Positions 22,440 through 32,715 of a stretch of DNA of 64,000 bases are shown here, in pieces. A program made the position numbers and the translations under genes. The notes under the pieces are model-generated. The model had not been told where the DNA came from. It saw only the letters and a list, made by a program, of their open reading frames with translations, and made no database searches. The stretch covers positions 2,790,001 to 2,854,000 of the forward strand of contig BCHX01000007.1 of assembly GCA_001599755.1 (NCBI GenBank), in the 5' to 3' direction. Each line of letters opens with the position of its first letter. Position 1 is the first letter of the stretch. Source of the stretch: Gliomastix tumulicola (Eukaryota; Ascomycota; Sordariomycetes; Hypocreales; Bionectriaceae).

Positions 22440-23716
22440 ATGGTCCTCCACAACCCCAACAACTGGCATTGGGTGAACAAGGACTGTCGGGATTGGGCCA
22501 AAGAGTGGTTCAACACGGCCTTGACAAAGATCGAAGCTCAGAACGGCGATGTCACGGCCAAGATCAGCGGTGTCCAGTCCGTGGACGGCGACGTGGACGT
22601 CTCCCAGCGCAAGGGCAAGGTCATCACCATCTTCGACGTAAAACTCATCCTAGACTACTCCGGTAGGTGGTGCCGTCCCTTATTCCCCCCCCTTCCTCCT
22701 TCGCACGCCTTGATTGTTTGCTTTTTTCCCCTTTAAGTGGACAATCAAGTGCTGACTCGTAGAGCATAGGGTCTGCGCCCGATGCCGATGATGTTTCTGG
22801 ATCCATCACCATCCCCGAGGTCGCCCACGATACCGAGGAGGACGAGTATGTCGTGAGTCTCTTCCAACCGTAGATGTTTCGAGTGTGCGCACTCGGTGTC
22901 TTGCCCCCTATACGAGTGGGCGGTCGAGAAACCGAGGGCACCGTGTGATCGTGTAGGAGCAAGTGTCTAACTTGTTGCGTCCCAAGTTCGAGGTCGACAT
23001 TCTCGCCGAGTCCAAGGAGAAGCAGCCCGTGAAGGAGCTGGTCCGCACCAAGATCGTCCCCCAGCTACGCCAGGAGCTCCAGAAGCTCGCGCCGGCCCTC
23101 ATCGCCGAGCACGGCAAGGACATCCAGCACGCCGCCGGCTCAAACCCGTCCAGCGGCTTCTCCACGCCCAAGATGCACCCGGCGAAAGAAGCAGCGTCAG
23201 GCTCGGCGGCCAGCACGAGCTCCCAGAGCAAGGCGGGCGCCGTGGTCAACACGACGACGGTGACGGACAATGTCGAGTTCCGGACGACGGCCGAGGAGGC
23301 GTACCAGACGTTCGTGGACCCGGCGCGCATCGCGGCGTTCACGCGGAGCCCGCCCAAGGTGTTTGAAGGCGCGCACAAGGGCGGCAAGTTCGAGCTGTTC
23401 GGGGGCAACGTGTCGGGCGAGTACGTCGAGCTCGAGCCGGGCAAGAAGCTCGTGCAGAGCTGGCGGCTGGCGCAGTGGCCGCAGGGCCACTTCTCGACGC
23501 TCAAGATCGAGTTTGACCAGAACGACGTCGACCATGTCACGGTGATGCGCGTGACGTGGGACGGCGTGCCGGTCGGCCAGGAGGATGTGACCAAGAGGAA
23601 CTGGGCCGAGTACTACGTGAAGAGCATCAAGCAGGCGTTTGGGTGAGTGGATTTCCGTGTGAGGATGCTGGCGAGGGATGATGCTAACCAGTGGCAGCTT
23701 TGGCACGATCCTATAG
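22440..23716 (+). CDS. AHA1: Hsp90 ATPase activator Aha1
   Basis: Cytosolic co-chaperone that binds Hsp90 and stimulates its ATPase cycle. Exons 22440-22662, 22770-22852, 22957-23642 and 23698-23716 join in phase to 336 residues. The start MVLHNPNNWHWVNKDCRDWAK is characteristic, and the N-terminal Aha1 domain runs to about residue 160. A Ser/Ala/Thr-rich linker follows (about 165-200). The C-terminal AHSA1/START-like domain (about 205-330) has VEFRTTAEEAYQTFVDPARIAAFTRSPP style, a central FGGNVSGEYVELEPGKKLVQSWRL, and ends in GFGTIL, which is supplied by a tiny last exon of 19 bases. That tiny exon restores the conserved tail and supports the last splice. Family and structure are firm. Confidence 0.94.
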
Positions 23717-24297
23717 GCTTAGCGATGCGAGATGGCAACCCCACGGTCTCAAAGAGGGTGACGACGGATGGATACGGAGGTGAGGGAGCGAAGTCGTTAC
23801 CAACCGGCGGCGGCGGACGATAGACGGACGGGCGTTCATGATGGAGCAGACCTGGGGAGGATGGTTGGACATGATGCATGAGTGATTGATGATGAGTCAA
23901 AAAGACACATGAAATAAATTAAAAAAGCAATTAGAGATCAATCTACGACACTTGTGGTCATCTAATGCGTGACCTTCGGAGTGAGCTTGAGATGCACCAG
24001 CCACAATTGTATTCCGTCCTGTGGCGTTAGCACCAGCCACAGCTGCCCCTCCCCCTTTGCAGCGTTTGCAGGGTCTACGACTCCATCTGGTGGGGAGGCG
24101 GAAGGGATTCTGAATCGCTGAATCGAACCAACGCCTCCATGACACAAAGTCGGCCTACCCCACAGACTGGCAGACGAACTGACCGCTATCGATTCTGCGA
24201 CCTCTCAGCTCTCCGTTCTCTTCTCTCATCTCCATCTGCTTGACCGTCTCTCTCATATCGACATAGCAGCCGAATCTTCCCTCCCTAACACGCCGCC
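23717..24297. other. Spacer between AHA1 and the Mob-family gene
   Basis: No coding potential was recognised. The last 120 bases are CT-rich with a TCGACATAGCAG leader before the ATG. Confidence 0.55.
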
Positions 24298-25501
24298 ATG
24301 TCGAACCTCCTCTCGGGAATGTGAGCCCCTCCCCTCCCCCCTCCCTCCTGATCTCCCCCTCCTATATTTTCTGTTTTGAGGCAACACCCTTCTCTGACCG
24401 TTGGCCCTCGTCCTCCTCGCATAGCAACGCCCGAATCCGGGGAACCAGCCGCTCACGAGGGAGCCCAGGACCCGGCGCCGAGGGCCTCTCGCAGCCGCCC
24501 ATGCCGCCCCCTCCACCTGGCCCCGTGGCCGCACCGGCTGCGTCTGCTGGTGCTGGCGTGCCGTCGTCGGCTGTGGGCAGTTCCATCGCCGACTGGCCGC
24601 GGCCGCTCCCCGCGTGGCTGAACCGCGGGTGCGCGAAGCACATTGTCAAGGGGAACTTTATGACGCTGAGCGCGCGGCCGAAGACGGTTGAGCAGGGGGA
24701 GTGGATTGCTCATCAGGGTGGGTTTGACAGTCCCCTCTCTTGTGGTCTTGATGGAAGGATGGGAAGGATGGATGTGGCTGACCCGTATGCAGTCGTTGAC
24801 CATTATCGTGTGCTGTGGAATTTCGTGCGTGTGATCCTGGAGAAGGACGAGAACGGGACGACCATCTGCAACCGATCGACGTGTCCCAAGATGTCGGCTG
24901 GACGGTGAGTTTTGAACGCCACACGATCTACCGTACTCAACAACTGACATACCCCAGAAACCACTCCTACACCTGGCTCAACAGCCGCCACGAGCCCATC
25001 GAGCTGCCCGCCTACGAGTACATCACCCTCATGCAGCGCTGGATCTCGGGCAAGATCGACGACGGCGCCATCTTCCCCACCGAGGCCAACGGCGTCTCCT
25101 ACGCCCCGGACACGGCCTCTGGTGGTGGTGATGCCGCAGGGTCGTCCAACGGCGGCGCCGACGAGTGGACGGGCAAGCGCTCCGGCTTCCCCAGGGACTT
25201 CATGGGCATCTGCCGCACCGTCTTCCTGCAGATGTTCCGCGTCTACGCGCACCTGTACTGGGACCACTTCCTCGAGCCCTTCTACCACCTCAACCTCGAG
25301 AAGCAGCTCAACAGCTGCTTCAGCCACTTCATCCTCACGGCCACGACGCTCGACCTGCTGCGCGTCGACGACATCGAGCCCATGAAGCCGCTCGTCGACC
25401 TGTGGGCCGCCGACGGGACGCTGCCGCCCGAGAGCAAGGCGTATGCGTATGCGGATCTGAAGCAGGGGAAGCAGCTGATGGAGATGAGCGGGGCCGCCTA
25501 G
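24298..25501 (+). CDS. Mob-family protein, probable MOB3/phocein (STRIPAK)
   Basis: Mob proteins are small kinase adaptors; the MOB3/phocein branch belongs to the STRIPAK complex, which in filamentous fungi controls hyphal fusion and fruiting-body development. Exons 24298-24320, 24425-24717, 24793-24904 and 24958-25501 join in phase to 323 residues. A Pro-rich N-terminus (about 30-50) precedes the Mob fold, which starts near WPRPLPAWL. The structural zinc ligands are present as C131 and C136 (CNRSTC) and H241 and H246 (HLYWDH). A glycine/serine-rich insert (about 192-212) interrupts the fold. The NFMTLSARPKTVEQGEW block and the C-terminal HFILTATTLDLLR point to the phocein-like branch rather than MOB1 or MOB2; that subgroup call is from memory of fungal MOB3 proteins and is moderately certain. 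Confidence 0.85.
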
Positions 25502-26239
25502 ATGAGGATAAAAAGGGGAATGGAGGCATGGATGGATGGAGGTGTCTGGATATTTGGATGGATGGATGGATGTTAGGGAGGCTTGGAAAGACCTACAGCA
25601 TAGCGTGCGAGCGTGCGTTGGATGTCATCTTACTTTACATACAGGCGGGACAGAATCATACACGATTACTTCAGGCCGTGCGGTGTCTCGGCATTTCACT
25701 CGTGATGGGCGCTGATACCATCAGTTCCTCCTTGATAGCGGGTGTCGGTGAGCGATCTGCTTTGGTGTGGCTGGGAGAATGCCGTCTGGCACCAGCAAAA
25801 TATCTTCTCAGCCCTTTCTCTCGTCTGGGGCACATATGCTTGACACATGCTCAGGTCTTCTCACCAGACCGCTCACAGGCCCTTGGAGAAGGTCTGAAAG
25901 ATATTCGGTCGTCCTCGCACCGCGCACTTTGCCAGATACTCCTGGTCTACCCGCCATTCCTTCTCACCTAAAGGTGCCTGAGATGGTAGGCACCCGATGC
26001 CATCATGAAAGCACCCGATTGTTTCGATCACTCTTTCTTCCCATGGCAGGTCTCGCCTTGCTCCTTCCTGCCCACCTTCTTTCCGTCTTTCTTTTCCTCA
26101 AGCCAACATAATTCTTCCTCTCCCTCCCCACCCTGACTTCTTCGACCTTTCACTCATCAATCTCCTCTTTCATCTCACATTGATGTCTAGCATCACCACT
26201 TCCACCTCACCTCGCCTCACCTCACCATCATCTCACATC
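25502..26239. other. Spacer upstream of the Ser/Thr-rich hypothetical gene
   Basis: GGAT repeats occur near 25527-25570. No gene is seen. The last 100 bases before the next start are CT/CAT-rich. Confidence 0.5.
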
Positions 26240-27451
26240 ATGTCCGAAGACGAGCATCTCGCGCGCGCCATCGAAATCGCTGAGCGCGCCAAGCTCCGAT
26301 CGATGCTTAAGAACATCCATCCGCTCGCGCGATTGGTCCCGAAGCTCTACGACGACATCTCACGCCTGATCCAGACAAAGCGCCCTCATCGCCAGGGCAC
26401 CTGGTCCAAGACGGCTCTATCCTACGACTTCTACCAGTGGAACTCGACCTCCCAATCTACCGCGAGGCCTGGCCTCCCCTTCTTTCTCGCCTGCGTGGCT
26501 GCGCACGAAACACTGTGCCGCGTCAAAAATGACAAGTTCTGCGGTATTGTGCAGGCTCGTGGGCTCATGGAATGGGCCGAGACGGAACTCCAGGCGCAGC
26601 TCTTGAAGCAGAACGGAGGCAATGGAGAGGCCCAAGACGACGTCGATACTGACGACAACGCGGACGATGCCCAAGATGACAAAGACGACGAAGAAACTAC
26701 CAACGAGCAAACCCCCTCCGTGACGGCGATTGCTACCACTTCGACTGCCCGCCCCGCGTCTCAACAGACGGCCATCAAGCGAGAGGCCCCTGCGGAATCC
26801 AGCCGCTTCGACCTGAGCGGCATCAAGCGCGTCAAGACATCCACACTCCGCCACTCGGCGACACAGACCACGCCTAGGTACGCTGATGCTGGAACCCAGA
26901 CTGGGCGTGAGCCCGTTCGCGAGACCCCGGCGGCGCAGATCCGCGACGCTACGGCCACTCCCGCAGAGCCTCTGTCAATTTCGACGGCGACGACCCTGCC
27001 GGCCAATCGGCGTGCGACGACCGAGACTGTCAACCTCAGCACCGACGCTGAAAATCGCCTCTTTACCATGGTCCAGCGTTCTACGGAGGCCATAGAGGCC
27101 CTGCAGACCTCGATCCACGACATCCTCATGACCAGCCGGCCACCGACGATGGAAGGTGCGAGCGTTCAGCCGCAGCAGCCGCAGCCAATCCGGTACAACG
27201 GCAACAGTCGACTCAGAGTCCCTGCCTACCGCGGCAGCATCGCGAGCGCCGAGATGCCCGCCGTGCCGGCCCGACAGCGCCTTCTGCCCGCGGGCACGAT
27301 GATGGAGGCGCCCGGATTCGTGGGCACCGTCAGAGGCGGCGGCGGGCGCATCATGGGCTATGCCTCGCCCGGCATGGCCTTCGAGACCGACTACGAGGAT
27401 GTGGGCGTGGAGGGTTTGGGGGGCTTTCACATGTACCGTCGGGGCTATTGA
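26240..27451 (+). CDS. Hypothetical acidic/low-complexity protein
   Basis: 403 residues in one exon; not recognised. The N-terminal ~125 residues look folded, with a helical start (DEHLARAIEIAERAKLRSML) and a WSKTALSYDFYQW motif followed by a Cys-containing helical block. A very acidic stretch (about 135-160, mostly Asp with Glu, Asn and Gln) leads into a Thr/Ser/Ala-rich region with KR-type basic patches that could be nuclear localisation signals. The last 50 residues are Gly/Arg/Met-rich. The frame is also open to an ATG at 26183, but that context is poor and adds only Ser/Thr/Pro residues; the ATG at 26240 has A at -3. A nuclear role is a guess. Confidence 0.65.
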   Translation: MSEDEHLARAIEIAERAKLRSMLKNIHPLARLVPKLYDDISRLIQTKRPHRQGTWSKTALSYDFYQWNSTSQSTARPGLPFFLACVAAHETLCRVKNDKFCGIVQARGLMEWAETELQAQLLKQNGGNGEAQDDVDTDDNADDAQDDKDDEETTNEQTPSVTAIATTSTARPASQQTAIKREAPAESSRFDLSGIKRVKTSTLRHSATQTTPRYADAGTQTGREPVRETPAAQIRDATATPAEPLSISTATTLPANRRATTETVNLSTDAENRLFTMVQRSTEAIEALQTSIHDILMTSRPPTMEGASVQPQQPQPIRYNGNSRLRVPAYRGSIASAEMPAVPARQRLLPAGTMMEAPGFVGTVRGGGGRIMGYASPGMAFETDYEDVGVEGLGGFHMYRRGY

Positions 27452-28943
27452 GGCTAGGATCGGAACTTGGGAGGGATATCACGGTCATGTACAGCGGGCG
27501 CTTGAGCGTTGAGGGCGCTGATTCTCGGGGAAACCGGTCGGAATCTGGCGTTTATCTAGGGGGCTAGTTGCTGGTCACGGTTGCATTTTGAACGGAATTA
27601 CAGGGCAAGGGCCCCAAAGTTGCAGTCAGAATCGAATTTTCTACCCATTTTCTACGCATATGTGACCCAATATCTTGTGTATTTGGCCCATGTTTCCTGG
27701 GGTGATTATGTGGCTGTTTTTGGCCCGTCGTGCCGACTTATCCGGACGAACTTGACTGACAACAGCTCGGGACCTAGGCCTGCTATTCGAGGCTTCGGAT
27801 AGTGGGAAAGGGCTTTACATGACCTGGAAGCGGGAAATTGATGCAAAATATCCGCTCGCGGGCATCATCTTGGCCGCCGGGGCCGCTCGAGGGAGCTGTG
27901 ATCTGGCTTGTGAGAGGGCTTTTCTCAAAGCACGTGGAAAATAGACGATAGAAAATCCTGCCCTCTGATCCAGGACGGTGCATATTATAGAAAGAAAGAA
28001 AGTCACATAGTGTTCATATCTACTTTGCCTTCCCGGTGGCGTCACTTGTAAGACGGATCAAATAGGGAATCACCTCTGGGGGACGGGTGGCTTGTGGTCC
28101 ACCCGCAGTGTGTGAGAGAAAAGAATAAAAGGTATGCTTTATTCTACGTCCCAATCTCATGATTGGAGCGATATTTTATCAAAGTGAAAGGCAATCTTGA
28201 CGCTGCTACACGAGAGTGACATAGAAGACAGTGGCAGGCATTCAACTCCTAATTGGGGAGTTAAATAGGCGGGACAAGCTGAAGGCCGAGAAAATCAGTC
28301 AGGTCAGTAAGTTTGTGAATATTGGAGGATGGACAAATAGGTGGCTAAATGTGTTACGGTGCTGACATATTGGCATGATAAGTGAGTGTACTTGGGTCTT
28401 GGGGTCGGACTCCTAGGACTATATGCTTGGACCAGGACAGACACATAAACATTTGGAGATCACAAACCATTTTATGAACGCCCCTCTGCCACCTAGACGT
28501 ACCTTTTGTTTTGTGAAGGTTCCTGAGAAAGCCAGAATGAACTGCATGGCTGTGGCTTCCCACCAACCTCTTTTTTTTGAAACTAGAAAGTTTTCCCAGC
28601 CATGAAATTCTGATGAAGAGCCAGGAATACCCTCTATAAAGAACGACGTCCCCCCCTGGTCTCTCGGCTTCTGAACTTCCCTCCTCTATATTACTTCTAC
28701 TCCAACGAGCTACCCTACGACCAAGTTCCTCGAGTCAACAGTCCAACTTCAAGTCTACTTCGCTTCCATCGGCTATCATCTACCACCTATGTCTTGTTGA
28801 CCACCCCTCACTCACCATCATCATCATCTCATTCACCATCATCGTGTCATCGAGCGACAACGTCATCGACCTCACTGTCACTCCTCGGACACAGAGACAC
28901 TCTCACCATCCACACCTCGCTCGGGCCGTCAGCTCTCCCAACC
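27452..28943. other. Spacer and promoter upstream of the Gln-rich coiled-coil gene
   Basis: About 1.5 kb, more AT-rich than its surroundings, with no supportable gene. The last 300 bases form a recognisable promoter and leader: a TATA box, then a C/T-rich leader with CAT repeats. An upstream ATG at 28789 opens a three-codon frame only. Confidence 0.5.
28635..28640 (+). promoter_or_regulatory. TATA box of the Gln-rich coiled-coil gene
   Basis: TATAAA sits about 300 bases before the chosen start and is followed by a C/T-rich leader, consistent with a core promoter and a long 5' leader. Confidence 0.5.
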
Positions 28944-29510
28944 ATGGCCTCCCCGTCGTCCAGCCCCTCCTTCAGCGCCACACTCGCCCGCATCCACACC
29001 GAGATGCGAAGCCACGTCGACCAGGTCCTCGCCACCCTCCGCTCGCTCCGCGAGGACATCACCCACGAGCTCGAGTCCACCACCATCTCCCTCTCCCCCT
29101 CGGGCTTCGTTGAGCTCAACCACATCGCTCACGCGGCCCGCACCCGCGCCCGCACTGCCCTCCGGTCCATCAAGGACCGCGAGATCCAACGCCTCGAGGC
29201 GGAGCGCGATCGTGACGTCCAGGAGATCCACGCCTCCCGCGACCGCCTCCTCGCTGCCCAGCCACAGCAGCAGCAGCCACAGCAGCCACAGCAGCAGCAG
29301 CAGCAGAAGAAGAGGCTGGGCCCTCGAATGCTCGCAGGCACGAAAGTGTTCATGCGCAACCAGCGCGCGCGGTACCAGATCCTCCTGGTGCAGGAGCGCC
29401 ACGACAAGGCGATCCGCAGCATCGAGAACGGCATGGAGAAGTACGTCCAGCATCGGGACGTGTCCATCAGTGCGCGGCAGTTCGTGCACTTCGTCTCCAT
29501 GCCGGCGTGA
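28944..29510 (+). CDS. Hypothetical Gln-rich coiled-coil protein
   Basis: 188 residues in one exon. The start has an ideal context (ACCATGG); the open frame extends upstream but without another ATG. After a Ser/Pro-rich tip the protein is almost entirely helical: HTEMRSHVDQVLATLRSLREDI, then RTALRSIKDREIQRLEAER and further charged heptads. A Gln/Pro stretch (about residues 109-125, CAG-rich) separates this from a basic C-terminal half (KKRLGPRMLAGTKVFMRNQRARYQ) that could bind nucleic acid or membrane. I recognise no family. The presence of a TATA box, unusual for a housekeeping gene, hints at regulated expression. Confidence 0.6.
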   Translation: MASPSSSPSFSATLARIHTEMRSHVDQVLATLRSLREDITHELESTTISLSPSGFVELNHIAHAARTRARTALRSIKDREIQRLEAERDRDVQEIHASRDRLLAAQPQQQQPQQPQQQQQQKKRLGPRMLAGTKVFMRNQRARYQILLVQERHDKAIRSIENGMEKYVQHRDVSISARQFVHFVSMPA

Positions 29511-30954
29511 TCCGTCAGGGGTCCTTCCTTTGCTGTCTTTGTCGTGGAGAGGTTGGTGTGGTGTATGAAAGGAGGAGAACTTTGTTTCTGGGGAAATGGG
29601 AAAAAAAGGAGGTGGCTGTGGCGAGTCACGATGGAATCTTACTGGATCTTGGAAAAGGAGGCGTTTTTTTTTTTTTTTTTTTTTTTTTGGATGGGAAGCG
29701 AAAAATCTTTTGGGCACATTTTTATATTCTTCTTTTTGGATAAAGGGCTGGAAGATCAGGGACTTGATTTCTTCGGGAGCCATAACATGTCATGTCATGT
29801 CAGGGATGATATTTTCCTCTTGGAGGCGGACCAGCCTCTTGGGCTGAGTTGTACATCAAGCTAGCGGACCCTTGGACGGTCAATCTGTTTGCACGAAGAG
29901 ATACCACATCATCTCATACGAGAATATAACACACAAACTATTCTAAAAACAGGCTCGATGTCCAATGATCTGTAAGAGTGACGGGTTCAAGACACTCGTA
30001 GGAGATGAAGCCGTTCTTCCAAGTCAAGCATTAGATTGGAATGAGAGCCTGTATTGCCATAATCTGTTCCTAGTGATTCTTCTCATGTCGTTAGGCTCCT
30101 TGGAAATTTCCGATTCTTATTGTCTAAGAACTAGCTAAGGCGGACCCGTGAGTTCAAGACCTACTGAGACTGGACCTCTATAGCTCCTACAGATGAAAGA
30201 TCAGGCCTCAAAGACACCAACTCTTCTTGTTCATGCTCATTAGAAAAGATCTCAAGCTTGGCGACCTGCATCCCTTTATATCTAAATATGCAGTCCTACG
30301 CTCTAGCTCCCCATAAGCTGAATTTAGTATGTAGAGGCTGACCTGCATAGCCTCTAAGCAGCCGTCAGTGTCATCTGCCACTGACAAGCCATGTATACGG
30401 TTACTGTTAAAGTATTTGACTCTCATCTTCTACCATGCGAGTGTCTGCACGCCATTTGTCTTGAGATCAATTAGGCCTGGCGCTGTCGGGGATGATTGCG
30501 GTTTCGCACTGATGGGAGAGCTGTATCTGCATGGTCTGATACGTGAGGAGGCTGGTGATGGACAGATACGGATTTTCAGCCGATCAAGATCTAAAAGTGC
30601 GAAAAGATTGCTATATGAAAACTGTTGGTAACATGCAGCCTCGGCTACTATAAGGAAGTGATTATAGAAAAATGGTGAAATCAGAGGCCTACTATACAAC
30701 TCCCAGTCTCCCCTTATGTAGCCCGTCTCGACTTCAGTGGTAGGTGAAACGAGAGTAGTCGGCTCTAAGCCTCAACTGGGATGTCGATTACCATCTCTCA
30801 AGCTGAAAATCAGAAATTAAAGTGAGTGTTGAATAGTGAAGACAAAAGAGATGATGGGTAGAGAGAGAATAAGAGGTTCGCCCCAGGCCAGGCACCAGAC
30901 TCCGCACCGCCGTAGTCCGTTCTCGAAAGCAACTATCGTGACAAAGCAGCAAAA
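29511..30954. other. Spacer with a 25-base T-run and a TA-rich, possibly decayed stretch
   Basis: The first part is the 3' region of the coiled-coil gene with a run of 25 T at 29664-29688. From about 29900 to 30730 the sequence turns TA-rich, with many CTA, TAG and ATA steps. Two adjacent minus-strand frames (30208-30426, 30430-30699) resemble fragments of something once coding. This could be a mobile-element relic altered by repeat-induced point mutation, but I cannot assign an element. Confidence 0.35.
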
Positions 30955-32715
30955 TCAAAGCTTGGACGAGTGCATGCCCACGTGCACCCCATTCTTGCAC
31001 GTCACAGCTAAGGCTGGGAACTCCTCCCAGGCCGAATCATCCCTCGATTCCATAGCCTCAAACGTCTGAAGGAGCCGGGTGACGATGTAGTAAGTCTCCA
31101 GAAGGGCGAATTGCTCTAGGAGGCAGTTAGTATCATGTCACGAAGCAAGGGTAGGTGGATACTCACGTCCAATGCAGACTCTAGGACCTCCGTTGAAGGG
31201 AAGGTAACCCCAACCAGGTCTCAGTCCCTCCCATCTCTCGGGCACGAATTCGTCGACGTCCTTGCCAAAGACAGCTTCGTCTCTGTGCATAGAGTATACA
31301 TTGTATAGCACAATAGTGCCCTTCCGGACAAACAAGGGCGCCTCTCCATCTTCCCCTCCGCCGCAAGGGAGCATAGTATCGTGAGTTGCTTCGCGGGCGT
31401 TCGACGGAATAACAGGATGCAACCGCAATGCTGTGAAGAGAGGACACATTAGCAAAGTCACGGCCATCAAGCATGGGGATCAGAGTTCGTCGTGGAGGAG
31501 CTCACATTCGTTGACACACCACCTAAGATAAGTCATCCTCTTCAGCTGCTCGAAAGTAGGAAGCGGGCTGTCTCCAACCGTGCTCATGACTTCTCCTCGC
31601 AGCTTGGCGTAGACGGCAGGGTTCTTGGCCAAGACAAAGAAGAGGTTGCTCAGCAGACTAGCCGTCGTGTCTCTGCTTGCGAGAAAAATGTGCAAGACCT
31701 GGTCGCGCAGCGTCTTTCCGTCGCCGATCGCCGCGGCCAGGTCTTGCAAGAAAAGACCCTTCTGTGCCTGACCGTCTTGCAGCTTCTGTCGTTGCGACTG
31801 GAGAGATGTGTGGATGTAGTCGTCCATGTACTTGAACACCTTTTCCCTGGCTTGATTGGCGGAGGAGTTGAAGCGCAGGAAGCTCAAAGGGCCGAGGCGC
31901 ATCTTCTTGACAGTCTCCGCCGAGCAAGACATGTAGTTGTCCACAAACCCTGTCGCCCGTCCGCCGCCGTTGCTCAACATGTCTGTAGACTGCCCCAAGA
32001 GAAACTCGGAAGCCACATCCATAGTGACCTTGAAGAACAAGGGTTGCAGGTCCACCTCGGTACCGTCGCGTCGAATATGCTGTAAAAAGGACCGGACATG
32101 CCGCTCCAGGATATGCGGCAACGAGTCCATCTTAGCCTTAGTCAAGCTCGGCCTGAGCAAAGCGCGCGTGTAGGACCAAGCTTGGCCATCGAGTGTAAAG
32201 ATTCCCAATCCGAGAAGGTCCGACATCACGGAAACGCGGACCCCCGGGAGCTGGAAGTCGTGGAAGCTCGACGCGAGGATGTGCTTGATATTCCGGGCAT
32301 CACATGTATGAATCGTCCGGGTTGTCCATCGACTGACGAGGTATGTTGATCCGAGGGTGCGGAAGTCTCGATGAGTCTCATTGAGTGTTTTAGGGGGTGA
32401 TCCACGAAGGAGCCGCTCGTAGATGAAGTCGATTCCGATAAAGGGGTCGCTGACGGGTGCTCTCCGGTAGGACTTCTGGCAGCCGTTGATTTTGACGAGA
32501 CGGCGGTGTCGAACATACAGGTCGAGGAGAAGAGAAAGGACAATAAGTGACAGGAAGAAAAATCGATCAGACCAAGAATGGTGCATGTCTGGTAGGCTTG
32601 CTATGCAAAACTGCCACAAGGACGTGGGTAGAACCAGTGTAGCCGACATGGTACTCATTTTGAGAGCGGAATTGATGTTGACGGCCGAGTACCAAAGGGC
32701 AGGCAAGCCTCCCAT
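30955..32715 (-). CDS. Cytochrome P450, CYP52-like (fatty acid/alkane hydroxylase type)
   Basis: Membrane-bound haem monooxygenase, probably at the ER. Exons 32715-31506, 31430-31167 and 31115-30955 join to 544 residues; the junctions rebuild the K-helix E-S-L-R (403-406) and the haem loop FNGGPRVCIGQQFAL with axial C489. One membrane anchor spans about 52-68. The ERW block (about 468-470) and overall style fit the CYP52/CYP539 group, whose characterised members hydroxylate the end of alkanes or fatty acids. The I-helix reads LASRDTT (345-351): the usual Gly before the variable residue is Ser, while the acid-threonine pair is kept. Two ATGs (residues 1 and 20) could serve as start. It is divergent from the ligase-carrier-condensation gene, suggesting a shared pathway; that link is inference. 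Confidence 0.88.
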
